From DATBGS01 sp036557885 (GTDB lineage Bacteria; Chloroflexota; Ktedonobacteria; Ktedonobacterales; DATBGS01): a stretch of 64,000 bases of DNA. The DNA lies in assembly GCA_036557885.1 (NCBI GenBank), contig DATBGS010000059.1, forward strand, positions 62,001 to 126,000. Direction: 5' to 3'. The notes under the pieces were generated by a model. It had not been told where the DNA came from. It did not search any database and saw nothing but the letters and a program-made list of their open reading frames with translations. This document shows, piece by piece, positions 16,464 to 25,855 of this stretch; within the stretch, counting starts at the first letter, position 1, and every line of letters starts with the position of its first letter. The translations under genes were made by a program, and so were the position numbers.

Positions 16464-16469
16464 GTTTTG
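16453..16469 (+). ncRNA. Hairpin at the tnpB 3' end, candidate omegaRNA/right-end structure
   Basis: CAAAAC (16453-16458) pairs with GTTTTG (16464-16469) around the tnpB stop codon. In related elements the omegaRNA scaffold and the right-end hairpin lie exactly here. I cannot fix its ends or the target-adjacent motif from one copy. Confidence 0.4.
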
Positions 16470-16480
16470 GAGAACGGTTC

Positions 16481-19090
16481 CTATGTTGTGGGAGGAAGTA
16501 AGCCGATAACCGAAGCTACGGTGATGGCTTGCAGGCGCGAATGCACCTGGAGCTTGGCGAGAACTGCCGAAACCTGATGATCAACCGTCTTGGGCGACGT
16601 GGAGAGGCGATGGGCAATCTCGGCATTCGAGAGTCCTTCGGCCAGCAAGCGCAGCACCTCCACTTCGCGGCTGGTCAGCCCCGCCTGATTGGCCCGCGTC
16701 GTGGGGCGTGGGCCGCGTGGAATCCCCGTCCGGCCCTGCGCTCGCATGCGCTGACGCACGCGCGCCGCAGCGGGCTGCGCCCCCAGCTGCTCGAAGAGAG
16801 CCACCGCCTGGCGTTGGGCGTCGGCGCCGCCCTCAGAGAGCGCCAGCGCCTGCTCATACGGGCAGCCAATCTGCGTCCACCGGGCAGCAGCCCCTTGCCA
16901 GTCGCCAGCTATCTCCAAGGCAAACGGTTCCGCCATCGGCCCTGGCGGCTGAGCTAATCCCCCCGCGCGCCAGAGCCAGCTCGCCAGTCTGCCCAACGCC
17001 CAGGGATCGGTATGCGCCAGCGCCAGGTCGTAGCCCACGCGCGCTTCCGACTGGCAGCGCTCCAGGTCACCAGCGAGCCAGGCCGCTTCGGCGCGGGCGG
17101 CTGCTACTGGAGCGATCTGATACGATTCTCTGGTCTGCAACGCCAGCTGGTGGGCTTCCTCCAAGAGCGGAGCGCTTCCAGGGTCGCCCCGCCGCAGCCG
17201 CACCCAGCCGAGCACCAGCAAAGCAAAGATTTTCGAAACCGACGGGGAACGATACCGGGCGAGCAACTGCATTGCCTCTTCAGCGGCTTCCTCCCAGGCA
17301 CCCTGCTCGAATCTGGCATGGACGTGAGCAGAACGCAGAGCCGTGCCCCAGAAATCAAGATCACGCTCGTCACAGTAGGCGATGCCTGCCTCCAGGTAGC
17401 CCCTGGCTCGCCGATAGTCGCACTCACTGAGTGCACAATCAGCCAGATTGTTATACGCGCGGGCGGCGTGCTCCTCGAAGCCGTGTTCCAACGCCAACTG
17501 CAAACTTTGCTCCAGAAGCTCCCATCCGTGCTGGTGCTGGCCGAGCACATAGGCGGTCCCAAGCGTATTCAGGGCGTGGACGACTGTTGCTACGTCCCCC
17601 AACTGCTCGGCCAGCGCGAGCGCCCGTGTTCCCCAACTGATTGCCTCAGCGTTGTCATCAGCGATCTGGGCAAGCTGCGCCTTGTTGCTGTAGGCCATCG
17701 CTAACTCGCGCCCCGCTGGCAAGGCTTCAAGCACCTGCACCGCCTCAGTCGCGTAAGCCTGGGCCTCGCCTGGCTTGCCCAGCTGCCGGTCCAGCCGGGA
17801 GAGCCAGCGCAGCGTATGCCCCACTTGCTCTGGGCGCTCCTGCTGTCGCCAGATGCGGAGAGCAGCTAGCTGTGCCGCTTCAGCATCTTCCACCTGGCCG
17901 GTAAGATAGCACTCATAGGCCCTTCCTTCTAAGAGGGCGGCCCGCTCCTCTGGAGGAAGCGCCAGAGCTGCGGCCAGCGCGGTGGCGTAATGGGCGGCTG
18001 CCTCGCGATGAGCGCCCTGGGCCGCCGCGTGCCGGGCCGCCAGGGGAGCGAAGCGGGTGATGAGTGCCTCATCATGAGCGCCCGTCGCGTGATGAACCAG
18101 GCGCGCGGCTTTCGATGGAGCGACTGCCTGTGTGAGCAGGCTCTGGAGTACCTGAGCATGAAGCGCCTGCTTGCGCAAGGGAGAAAGCGCGCTTTCGACC
18201 GCCAACCGCGCGAGTTCATGCCGGAAGGCGACTGTTGCCCCTTCCAAGGAGAGCATGCCGCTGCTCAAGCATTCCTCCAAAACCAGGGGAGCCGCATCCA
18301 GAATCGTTTCCAGCAGCCAGCGTTCGGTGCGGGTAGGGACCACCGACACCAATTCGAGGAGCGCCCGTACGGCTGGGGAGAGGCGGGCAACGCGCGCCAG
18401 GACGGCCTCGCGCACTGTCAGAGGGACATCGGAGGCGTCACTCGCCAGAACCTCAGTGAGAAAGAAAGGGTTGCCACCTGTGATGGCGTGGAGTTCCTGG
18501 GCGGAACGCTGGGCCTGGTTGGCCTGCCGCGCTAGCTGTATGATCGCCTGCTCCGAGAGAGGGGCGAGATGTAGGCGAGCCACCGCCGTGCTGGGCAGAT
18601 CGCCCAACACGACGCGCAGTGGGTGGTCGCGGCCCAGTTCGTCATGACGGTACGTCAGAATCAAGAGCGTGGGCAGATGGGAAATCCGCCGTCCCAGGAA
18701 CTTGATCAGATCAAGGGTTGCTTCATCAGCCCAGTGGACATCTTCAATCACTACAACGATTGGGCTGCCGCTGTTTCGTAGCTCGTCCAGGAAAGTGGAA
18801 AACAGCACGGGACGTGGCGTCTCGCGCTGGAGGAGGGAGGACAGAACGTCTGGTGCTTGCAACGCCATATCGTAGAGCGGTCCGAGCGGGCGAGGAGTAA
18901 ATAAAGCGTCGCAAGCGCCCCACAGGCATCGGGCCGCCTGGCACTGCTGGCGCACAAATTGCTCCACCAGCGTGGTTTTGCCGATCCCCGCCTCCCCATT
19001 CACCAGCACGGTGCGCCCCTGCCCCGTCGTGGCCCTCTGCCAGAGCAGCGCCAACTGCTCGAAATCCTGCTCCCGTTCCAGAAGTTCCAT
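16481..19090 (-). CDS. LuxR-family ATPase regulator (LAL type)
   Basis: An 869-residue protein with an N-terminal AAA/NACHT-like ATPase (Walker A GEAGIGKTT about 30 residues from the start; Walker B VVVIEDVHWADEATL), a long TPR-like helical middle and a C-terminal LuxR helix-turn-helix (LTSREVEVLRLLAEGLSN, then KTVDHQVSAVLAKL). The start at 19090 has a GAGGG site nine bases upstream; an in-frame ATG at 19189 has none. LAL proteins activate transcription after binding an inducer and ATP. Its target is not evident; it ends 17 bases from tnpB, which is convergent. Confidence 0.88.
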   Translation of the reverse strand: MELLEREQDFEQLALLWQRATTGQGRTVLVNGEAGIGKTTLVEQFVRQQCQAARCLWGACDALFTPRPLGPLYDMALQAPDVLSSLLQRETPRPVLFSTFLDELRNSGSPIVVVIEDVHWADEATLDLIKFLGRRISHLPTLLILTYRHDELGRDHPLRVVLGDLPSTAVARLHLAPLSEQAIIQLARQANQAQRSAQELHAITGGNPFFLTEVLASDASDVPLTVREAVLARVARLSPAVRALLELVSVVPTRTERWLLETILDAAPLVLEECLSSGMLSLEGATVAFRHELARLAVESALSPLRKQALHAQVLQSLLTQAVAPSKAARLVHHATGAHDEALITRFAPLAARHAAAQGAHREAAAHYATALAAALALPPEERAALLEGRAYECYLTGQVEDAEAAQLAALRIWRQQERPEQVGHTLRWLSRLDRQLGKPGEAQAYATEAVQVLEALPAGRELAMAYSNKAQLAQIADDNAEAISWGTRALALAEQLGDVATVVHALNTLGTAYVLGQHQHGWELLEQSLQLALEHGFEEHAARAYNNLADCALSECDYRRARGYLEAGIAYCDERDLDFWGTALRSAHVHARFEQGAWEEAAEEAMQLLARYRSPSVSKIFALLVLGWVRLRRGDPGSAPLLEEAHQLALQTRESYQIAPVAAARAEAAWLAGDLERCQSEARVGYDLALAHTDPWALGRLASWLWRAGGLAQPPGPMAEPFALEIAGDWQGAAARWTQIGCPYEQALALSEGGADAQRQAVALFEQLGAQPAAARVRQRMRAQGRTGIPRGPRPTTRANQAGLTSREVEVLRLLAEGLSNAEIAHRLSTSPKTVDHQVSAVLAKLQVHSRLQAITVASVIGLLPPTT

Positions 19091-19295
19091 AGCACAGTCC
19101 CTCGCTCGTTTTTCAGTTCCCTCTGGGCGTATCATAGCCGGGCCGCAAGGGCCAAAGGTGCTTGAGGATGTTCCTCGCCAACGGAACATCCGAGCTTGAT
19201 AGCTCTAGTATAACACGCTCTGCAACTGCCCTCCAGAAATTAGCAGGACCGCAGGGCCGACATGCCCTGGGTGCCTCCCTGGTTTGCTGGCTCCA

Positions 19296-19395
19296 TCAAC
19301 ATAAGGAAGTGCAGCGTCCAATAGAGCGAAGTTTCCCGATGTGGGCACAGCCGGTGGCTGGTATCATTGAGCTTTGAGGACGGGGATGGTCCTGC
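19296..19395 (+). repeat. 100-bp dispersed direct repeat, copy 1
   Basis: This block matches 21094-21193 at most positions, including CAGCGTCCAATA, TTTCCCGATGTG and GATGGTCCTGC. It fills part of the 430-base gap between the LuxR-type gene and the Kelch gene. The rest of the gap (19091-19295, 19396-19523) shows nothing I can assign. Confidence 0.85.
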
Positions 19396-19523
19396 AAGGA
19401 TGGAGGTGCGCAGCAAGAACGTCTGGAGGCGGGCGGGCTGCTGGTGCAAGACTTCTTCCAGCAGGTAGTTCTGCTGTGCATTGTGCCACCATTTTAAAAT
19501 GGTCCCCTGGTTGCGCCCGTGCG

Positions 19524-20729
19524 TTAGCTCCCAGGATGATAAACCCAGGCGTTCGCGGTGAGGGTGATATGATTGTCGTAGCCACCCGTGATGAGCACTG
19601 TCCCATCAGGCAAGAGCGCGACAGAGGTAAAGAAGCGGGTGGCACCTAGATGCCCTTCGGCGGTCTTGAAGGTGCCCGTCTGTGGGTCGTACACCTCCAC
19701 CAGATCATTCCCACCGGCCACGAGCACATCGCCGTTTTTGAGCAACGCCACCGCCGCGCCAATCTTATAGCGCCTGACGCTCATGCTGCCGGTCTGGGTG
19801 AAGGTGCCCGACCTCGGGTCATAGATTTCCGCGCTGGCATAGGCACCGCCGCTGTCGCGCTGGTTTGCGCCACCAACCACCAGCACCCGACCATCCTGGA
19901 GGGCAACTGCGGCGTGCTTCCGGCGTACCACCGACATGGTGCCGGTTGGAGTGAAGGTGCCAGTCGCAGGATTGTAGATTTCGGCGCTGTTCAGGACAGT
20001 ATGCTCGTCGCTGTCTCCCCCAGTAATCAGAACGCGCCCATCTGGCAAGAGGGCGGCCATATGCGCCGAGCGCGGGGTGCTCATGCTGCCGGTGAGGCTG
20101 AAAGTGCCAGTTTGCGGGTCGTAAAGTTCGGCGCTCGCCAGGCGGATGCGGCCATCATAGCCGCCCGTCAGAAGGACTTGGCCGGTAAGCAGCAGCGTCG
20201 CCGTCTGGGCTGTGCGTGGGAGGTGCATGGGGCTGGTGGGAGTAAAGGTTTCAGTGGTCGGGTTGTAGAGTTCGGCGCTGGCAAGTGCTTGTGTGCCCCA
20301 GCCCCCAGCGATGAGGACCATCCCATTGGGTAAGAGGGTTGCAGACTGGTCGCCAGCCCGGCTGTCTCTCATGGAAGGGCCGCGACGAAACGTACTGGTC
20401 TGTGGGTCATAGATTTCTGTCGTGGCGCTCAGGCTGCCCCCCTCGCAGCCGCTCACGTTGGTGCAGCCGCCCGCTATGAGGACGGTGCCATTGGCGAGTA
20501 ACACAGCGGAATGGTCGGCGCGCGCCACCTGCATTGACGGGATAGCAGCCACCCGTCCGGCGTCTGAGGCCACTAAGGGTGTCGTTGTCGCAACCTCCGT
20601 GCTATCTGGGGTGGCAGTTGCCGACGAGTGAGGCACGCTTGTACTGCCAACATCGCAGGCCGCGAGAAGCAAGAGGCACAAGAGAAAGCCCTGCCACGAA
20701 AGCAGAAGACGAGAAGACGGACGAGACAT
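19524..20729 (-). CDS. Kelch-repeat lipoprotein
   Basis: The 401-residue protein begins with a lipoprotein signal (hydrophobic LLLCLLLLAAC, lipidated Cys25) and a Ser/Thr-rich linker to about residue 60. Then come six to seven Kelch-like blades of 45-50 residues, each with a GxVLIAGG strand and an AEIYDPxTGTF strand. It should fold as a beta-propeller on the outer face of the membrane and bind protein or sugar. GGAGGAG lies about nine bases upstream of ATG 20729. The gene stands between two 100-bp direct repeats. Confidence 0.88.
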   Translation of the reverse strand: MSRPSSRLLLSWQGFLLCLLLLAACDVGSTSVPHSSATATPDSTEVATTTPLVASDAGRVAAIPSMQVARADHSAVLLANGTVLIAGGCTNVSGCEGGSLSATTEIYDPQTSTFRRGPSMRDSRAGDQSATLLPNGMVLIAGGWGTQALASAELYNPTTETFTPTSPMHLPRTAQTATLLLTGQVLLTGGYDGRIRLASAELYDPQTGTFSLTGSMSTPRSAHMAALLPDGRVLITGGDSDEHTVLNSAEIYNPATGTFTPTGTMSVVRRKHAAVALQDGRVLVVGGANQRDSGGAYASAEIYDPRSGTFTQTGSMSVRRYKIGAAVALLKNGDVLVAGGNDLVEVYDPQTGTFKTAEGHLGATRFFTSVALLPDGTVLITGGYDNHITLTANAWVYHPGS

Positions 20730-21093
20730 TGTGCTGCTCCTCCCTCATCCTGGAACGAATTGAACCAGGCGTATTGCACCCCAGCTTGGGGCATCCGTAA
20801 TGACGCCTGGGATGTCCAGATCATCACTGGAGGTGTCCTTGGGAGGAACAGAAACACTCATAGTACCTTGAAAAGATGAGTTAATGCGGGGACATCTGAA
20901 TGAGCCTGTTCGGCTTTGCTTGAGATGAAACAGCCCGATTCTGCCCAGTACGGCGCTGCCGATGCACGGTTGGATCTTAGAGAACCGGTGCTGGTGGCTT
21001 TGCACCTGCATGCAAGTCATCTCTGTTTGGGGTTCTGGTTGCACACGTGGCTCGTGTAGCCTGACAGTCCCTCCCCTCCCGTCTGCGTCTCCC

Positions 21094-21193
21094 CCAACAT
21101 AGGGAGGAGCAGCGTCCAATATGGGGGAATTTCCCGATGTGAGCACAGCCAGCGGCTGGTACCATTGAGCCGTGAGGACAGAGATGGTCCTGC
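21094..21193 (+). repeat. 100-bp dispersed direct repeat, copy 2
   Basis: Same orientation as copy 1 (19296-19395), about 80-85 percent identical by eye, placed on the other side of the Kelch gene. It lies in the 615-base non-coding stretch 20730-21344, which otherwise shows nothing I can assign. On the minus strand both copies can be read in frame with a PYWTLLLPML-like stretch, so they may be remains of a gene or an IS end. Confidence 0.8.
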
Positions 21194-21344
21194 TCCTTCC
21201 CCCAGGGACACGCTGCCCCAGGAAGAACAGGTACCAGACTGGTCTGATCACCAAAGGATGGGAGACTCGGCTTTCGCATGCGGTCAAGCGGTTGCCTAGA
21301 GCATGCGCCGAAGGCTCGAACAGCACGGACAAGGAGAAATGTCC

Positions 21345-21773
21345 ATGAACCAGCAAACCACCCTCGTTGTTTTGAAGGAAAAGGAGCCACAGTACACCAT
21401 GGGAACCCCGACTCTGCTTGATCAACCGCTCTCTCAGCGCGTGCAGGCGCGCGCCATCAAAGATGCGTCGTTCCGTCAGGCGCTCCTCTGCGCCCCCAGG
21501 CACGTGTTGACCTGTGAGTTCAACCTTGCTCTGGATGAAGCCATCACCATTCGCGTGGTGGAGGATACCCCCACCACAGCGGTGGAGGACATCCCCAACA
21601 CGTTCACCCTCGTCCTGCCACCCCAAGAAATCTCGTTCCTAGAGCTTGCGGACGCCGAGTTGGAGAATGCTGGTGATGAAGCATTTATATGCTACACCAC
21701 CACCTGCATGGATGATGAGACAGATTTGCCCGTCACGACTCCGCCATCCTCCTGGCGGATTGCTTGCGATTGA
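21345..21773 (+). CDS. Lanthipeptide precursor with nitrile-hydratase-like leader (NHLP)
   Basis: A 142-residue precursor. Residues 30-92 match the alpha-subunit-derived NHLP leader: RAIKDASFRQALLCAPRHVL, then RVVEDTP and FTLVLPP. A short acidic helix with ELADAELENAG (residues 100-110) ends the leader, and the core of about 32 residues has Cys116, Cys121 and Cys141 with many Thr/Ser. ATG 21345 has AAGGAG eight bases upstream. LanM2 starts 214 bases later on the same strand and is its likely enzyme. The leader holds an extra eight residues from a 24-base duplication. Very long leaders of this type are also used by ProcM-type systems. Confidence 0.88.
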   Translation: MNQQTTLVVLKEKEPQYTMGTPTLLDQPLSQRVQARAIKDASFRQALLCAPRHVLTCEFNLALDEAITIRVVEDTPTTAVEDIPNTFTLVLPPQEISFLELADAELENAGDEAFICYTTTCMDDETDLPVTTPPSSWRIACD

Positions 21774-21987
21774 TGCTTATCCGTCGCCAGGGATCATGAT
21801 GCTCAGGTGACGATCATACAGTCCAACCACAACCTATCCCTTGTGACCTGAACGCACGTGTCAATGACCGCTTCTCACGCTGCTCGATGCGGTGGCAAGT
21901 GGTCATGCCATGTGTGCCAGACCGATTGCCCGTTCCGTGGACAACGGACGGCGCAATCGGTCATTTCGAGATGCGGAGAACTCCCAG

Positions 21988-24900
21988 ATGCTTTCGGTCC
22001 AAGAAGACCTTCCTCAAGATATGCTTGTCTGGTGGCGCCATCCCGGTTGGTATCGTGCCCTGACCCTCGCGGAGCGGGCTGCCTCACGACCTGGCGGTTC
22101 AACGTTTCTAGTTGAAGGTGACGATGAGCGAAGCGAACACGCGCGACAACTCCTTCAGCAGTGGAAAGCGCAACCGCCCTTCCACAAGGGTACCCACTTT
22201 GCCGAGCGTCTGGCGCTGGAGGGACTCACCGAGCGTGGGTTGTTCCAGCTCCTGGCTGAGCCGCTCGCAGCCCTCCAGGCGCGGGTGCCTCTCCCAGAGT
22301 GGTTGAATTCGCTCGCTCAGGCCATTGGGCAGTCTCCTCCTTCCAAAGACGAGACGCTGCCAATACCAGGCGCCAACACGCCCGGTGCCGCATTTTTATC
22401 CATCCTCCAGCCTTTGCTGACCCACGCTCAGCACCGTCTCCTGCGCTTGATCGAGGAGGTGTCCCAGATCCACCGCCACGTGCCAGTAGAGGTACCACTG
22501 GTGGTACCCTCCCTCCTCGCTGCACTCTCTCAGCGTCTACTTTCCCAGGCAAGCCGAACGCTCGCGCTGGAACTCAAGGTGGCCGGGACGCTGGGCCAAC
22601 TGTCAGGTCAAACCCCGGAAGCCCGGTTTCATTCCTTTGTCCGTCGCCTCTGCCAGCGCGAGGCCCTGGTAGCCTTCCTGGAAGAGTACAGCGTGCTGGC
22701 GCGCCACCTGGTCCTGACCTGTGACGCCTGGGTGGACTCCAGCCTGGAGCTGCTCCGCCGGTTGTGTGCCGATTGGGACGAGATCCGCGCGACGTTTACT
22801 CCCCACAGCGACCCAGGGGTTCTCACCCAGATCGAGAGCGGAGGGGACTTCCATCGCCAGGGGCGCAGCGTTTTCCTCCTCGCCTTCAGCACGGGGTTCC
22901 GCCTGGTCTACAAACCCAAATCCCTTGCTATTGATCGCCATTTTCAGGAACTGCTCCAGTGGCTTAATGACCAGGGCGCCGATCCCCCGTTCAAGACTCT
23001 CACCGTCCTCGATCACGGGACTTATGGGTGGGCAGAGTTTCTACCGGCCCGCGAGTGTACCTCCGAGGCGGAGGTACAACGATTTTATGCGCGGCAAGGG
23101 GCCTATCTGGCACTGCTCTCCGTCCTGGGAGCGACTGATCTGCACTTTGAAAATCTGATTGCAGCAGGCGAGTACCCGATGCTGATTGACCTGGAGACGC
23201 TCTTTCATCCCCATCTGATGGAGCAACAGAACCTCTTTGCCGATGCTCCAGCCCATGAGGCGCTGGCGGATTCGGTCTATCGCATCGGCTTGCTGCCGCA
23301 CCGGCAGTGGGGCACCGAGGAGGCCGAGGGGGTCAACCTCAGCGGGTTAGGCGGGGGAGCGGGACAACTGACGCCACGCCCGGTCCCTCGCTGGGAAGCC
23401 GTTGGGACGGATCAGATGCGGCTCGTGCGCACGCGGGTCGAACTCCCAGAAGCCCTGAATCTCCCCAGGCGGAACGGCCAGGCAGTCGATGCGCTGGCCT
23501 ATCGAGAGGCCCTGCTCTCGGGCTTTCGGCGCCTGTACCACCTGCTGCTGACCCACCGCGAGACGCTCGTAGCCACCCTGCTCCCCCGCTTTGCCCAGGA
23601 CTCCATCCGGTTTGTGGCCCGGCCCACCGATCTGTATGCACGGTTTCTGGCGGATGCGTTCCGTCCAGAGGTGTTGCGCGACGCCCTGGAGCGGGATCGC
23701 CATTTCGACCGCTTATGGGTGGGCATGGACCATCGTGCGCAGCATGCTAAGCTTATTCCGGCAGAACGCGCCGACCTGTTCCAGGGCGATATCCCCTTCT
23801 TTACAACCACCCCCGCCAGCCGGGATCTCATCACCAGCCGGGGAGCAATCCTCCCGGATATGTTCCAGGAATCCAGCCTCGCCCGTGTAAGCAAGCGCTT
23901 CGAGCGGTTAGGTGAAGAAGATCTGGCCCAACAGATCTGGATCATCAACGCGGCGTTTGACGGGGAATGGCTCAATGCCCAGGGTAAACCGCGCGCGCTG
24001 CGGCCACTGCCGCCCGCCCGAACCAACGCGACGCCCGCGCGCCTGCTCACCGCTGCACAGACGATTGGTGATCATCTTGCCAGGCGCGCGGTGCGGAGCG
24101 AACACGCGGTCGGCTGGCTGGGACTCGCGCAGAAAAATGAACGGGACTGGGGCGTCCAGCCAGCCTGGCTGGACCTATACAACGGCTTACCTGGCATCGC
24201 GCTTTTTCTGGCCTACCTGGGACACCTGACCGGCGAGCAGCGTTTCCGTGATCTGGCGCACGGCACGCTCTACAGCATCCAGACGGTACTCAGGCACTCC
24301 CAGGGCACACGTGCCCTCAAGAGCCTGGGAGCCTTTACCGGATGGGGTGGGGTCATCTATCTGTTCTCCCACCTGGGGGCGCTCTGGCAGGAGCCAGCGC
24401 TGTTCCAGGAGGCCGAGAGTTTGGTGGAACTGCTTCCCAGCTTGATCGCACACGATCAGGAGTTTGACCTCGTGACTGGCGCAGCGGGCGGCATTGCCGG
24501 CTTACTCAGCCTCTATGCCGTAGCCCCCTCCGCACGCACGCTGGAAGTTGCCATCCACTGTGGGGAGCATCTGGTGAGCCATGCTCAACCTCAGCCGGTG
24601 GGCATTGGGTGGGTCAACCCACACCTGAAGATGCCCTGCACCGGGTTGGCGCATGGCAACGCGGGGATTGCCCTCAGCTTACTGGGGCTGGCGGCTGTGA
24701 GCGGGGAGGATCGCTTTCACCAGGCCGCACGTGCCGCGTTGACCTATGAGCGCAGTTGTTATTCTCCGACTCAACGCAACTGGTATGACCTGCCAGAGGG
24801 CCGAGCCGGTTTCAGAGATTCCCAGCTTGATGCGGTTGGTGCGGCCAGCGGCAAAGGCCAGCGCGCTCCAGCCCTCCAGCATTTCCGGGTTTCCTGGTGT

Positions 24901-25299
24901 CATGGCGCGGGCGGGATTGGACTGTCGCGGCTGGCAGTACGTGGGTATGTGGAGGATGAATTGCTCCAGGAGGAGATTGAGATGGCGCTCCAGACCACAC
25001 TGGAACAAGGCTTCGGAGGACCGACCGACCTCTGTTGTGGTGATGTGGGCAATCTGGAAACCTTGCTGGTGGCGAGCCAGAGTGGGCAGAGGACGCAGTT
25101 TGAGGAACACGTGCAGCACCTGGCCGGACTCCTGCTTGACCGCCTGGAGCCTTCCCAGCAGACCACCGCCCTGGCTGGGAGCGCGCCCCTGGGACTCATG
25201 AAAGGGGTCGCTGGAATCGGGTATGAGCTGCTGCGGCTGGCCGAGCCGGAATGTGTTCCCTCCGTCTTATCGCTCGCTCCTCCGGTGGTCACCAGGTGA
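21988..25299 (+). CDS. lanM: Class II lanthipeptide synthetase LanM2 with Cys-Cys-Gly zinc motif
   Basis: A 1103-residue LanM with dehydratase (YKPKSL, HFENLIAAGEYP, DLETLFHP) and cyclase domains. The zinc ligands are Cys971 (WCHG) and Cys1016-Cys1017 (LCCGD): the usual His is replaced by Cys. This CCG variant is known from ProcM and relatives, which are noted for broad substrate tolerance and slow cyclisation. I chose ATG 21988, which aligns with the N-terminus of LanM1 (WWRHPGWYRALTL); the longer ORF from 21892 has an unrelated extension. Only one precursor is next to it here; others may lie elsewhere in the genome. Confidence 0.94.
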   Translation: MLSVQEDLPQDMLVWWRHPGWYRALTLAERAASRPGGSTFLVEGDDERSEHARQLLQQWKAQPPFHKGTHFAERLALEGLTERGLFQLLAEPLAALQARVPLPEWLNSLAQAIGQSPPSKDETLPIPGANTPGAAFLSILQPLLTHAQHRLLRLIEEVSQIHRHVPVEVPLVVPSLLAALSQRLLSQASRTLALELKVAGTLGQLSGQTPEARFHSFVRRLCQREALVAFLEEYSVLARHLVLTCDAWVDSSLELLRRLCADWDEIRATFTPHSDPGVLTQIESGGDFHRQGRSVFLLAFSTGFRLVYKPKSLAIDRHFQELLQWLNDQGADPPFKTLTVLDHGTYGWAEFLPARECTSEAEVQRFYARQGAYLALLSVLGATDLHFENLIAAGEYPMLIDLETLFHPHLMEQQNLFADAPAHEALADSVYRIGLLPHRQWGTEEAEGVNLSGLGGGAGQLTPRPVPRWEAVGTDQMRLVRTRVELPEALNLPRRNGQAVDALAYREALLSGFRRLYHLLLTHRETLVATLLPRFAQDSIRFVARPTDLYARFLADAFRPEVLRDALERDRHFDRLWVGMDHRAQHAKLIPAERADLFQGDIPFFTTTPASRDLITSRGAILPDMFQESSLARVSKRFERLGEEDLAQQIWIINAAFDGEWLNAQGKPRALRPLPPARTNATPARLLTAAQTIGDHLARRAVRSEHAVGWLGLAQKNERDWGVQPAWLDLYNGLPGIALFLAYLGHLTGEQRFRDLAHGTLYSIQTVLRHSQGTRALKSLGAFTGWGGVIYLFSHLGALWQEPALFQEAESLVELLPSLIAHDQEFDLVTGAAGGIAGLLSLYAVAPSARTLEVAIHCGEHLVSHAQPQPVGIGWVNPHLKMPCTGLAHGNAGIALSLLGLAAVSGEDRFHQAARAALTYERSCYSPTQRNWYDLPEGRAGFRDSQLDAVGAASGKGQRAPALQHFRVSWCHGAGGIGLSRLAVRGYVEDELLQEEIEMALQTTLEQGFGGPTDLCCGDVGNLETLLVASQSGQRTQFEEHVQHLAGLLLDRLEPSQQTTALAGSAPLGLMKGVAGIGYELLRLAEPECVPSVLSLAPPVVTR

Positions 25300-25559
25300 T
25301 AGAGGGGATGCTCCTACAGTGCAGCAAAAAGGAGGTTGGTTGGGGTGCGCAGGACGAGTCCCGATGTATTGCCTGTATTATCCATTACCACCAGATCATC
25401 GCCCTCGCTGGTCCAGGCATGCAGCGGATGAAGGCTGGTCGCCTCCTTTTGTGGATGGCCGGACGGGAGCACAGGGTACTGGTAAGCGGGGAAGGAGCGC
25501 AGTCTGCATGGCTGGAGTGACGCCCATGTCGCACTTCTGAGCGTCCAAAGAGAAAATTG

Positions 25560-25822
25560 TGTTATGATGGAGCCATCACCCAGGAGCAATGGAGGCCCAT
25601 CCCGTTCCAGGGGAGGAGAGGAAGTCGCCCTCCCCCTTTCCTATTTTTCCTGGTCAAAAAGAATAGTTCCCCGACTCAGGCGGGACTCGCCCGATGTGAG
25701 GGCGGTTCGAGGCCGTGGAAGACCCATCTGGGCTGGACTCGGATGGGCAACCGCGAGCGCAAGCAGGAAGCCCTCCTCGCGTAGGAAGAAATCTCACCCG
25801 CGTTTACGCGGGTGAGAGGATG
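25560..25822 (+). mobile_element. Right-end remnant of an IS200/IS605 (tnpB) element
   Basis: The gap after LanM2 holds no gene. Its end carries CTCACCCGCG (25793-25802), TTTA and CGCGGGTGAG (25807-25816), a perfect 10-bp hairpin followed by AGGATGTCAA. That layout is typical of the right end and omegaRNA tail of tnpB-type elements. No tnpB reading frame remains upstream, so only the end survives. The left boundary is a guess. The preceding part of the gap, 25300-25560, shows nothing I can name. Confidence 0.55.
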
Positions 25823-25855
25823 TCAAACGTCTCACACAGTAAAGGAACATCCTCT

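Noticed and set aside
20745..21626. Long minus-strand ORF (293 codons) across the gap before the NHLP precursor
   Set aside because: It runs antisense through the NHLP precursor and the 100-bp repeat, shows no recognisable domain and has low-complexity composition. The precursor on the plus strand has a ribosome site and a clear family match.
25314..25589. 91-codon minus-strand ORF after LanM2
   Set aside because: No recognisable domain; it overlaps the IS-end remnant and the sequence is not constrained in any visible way.
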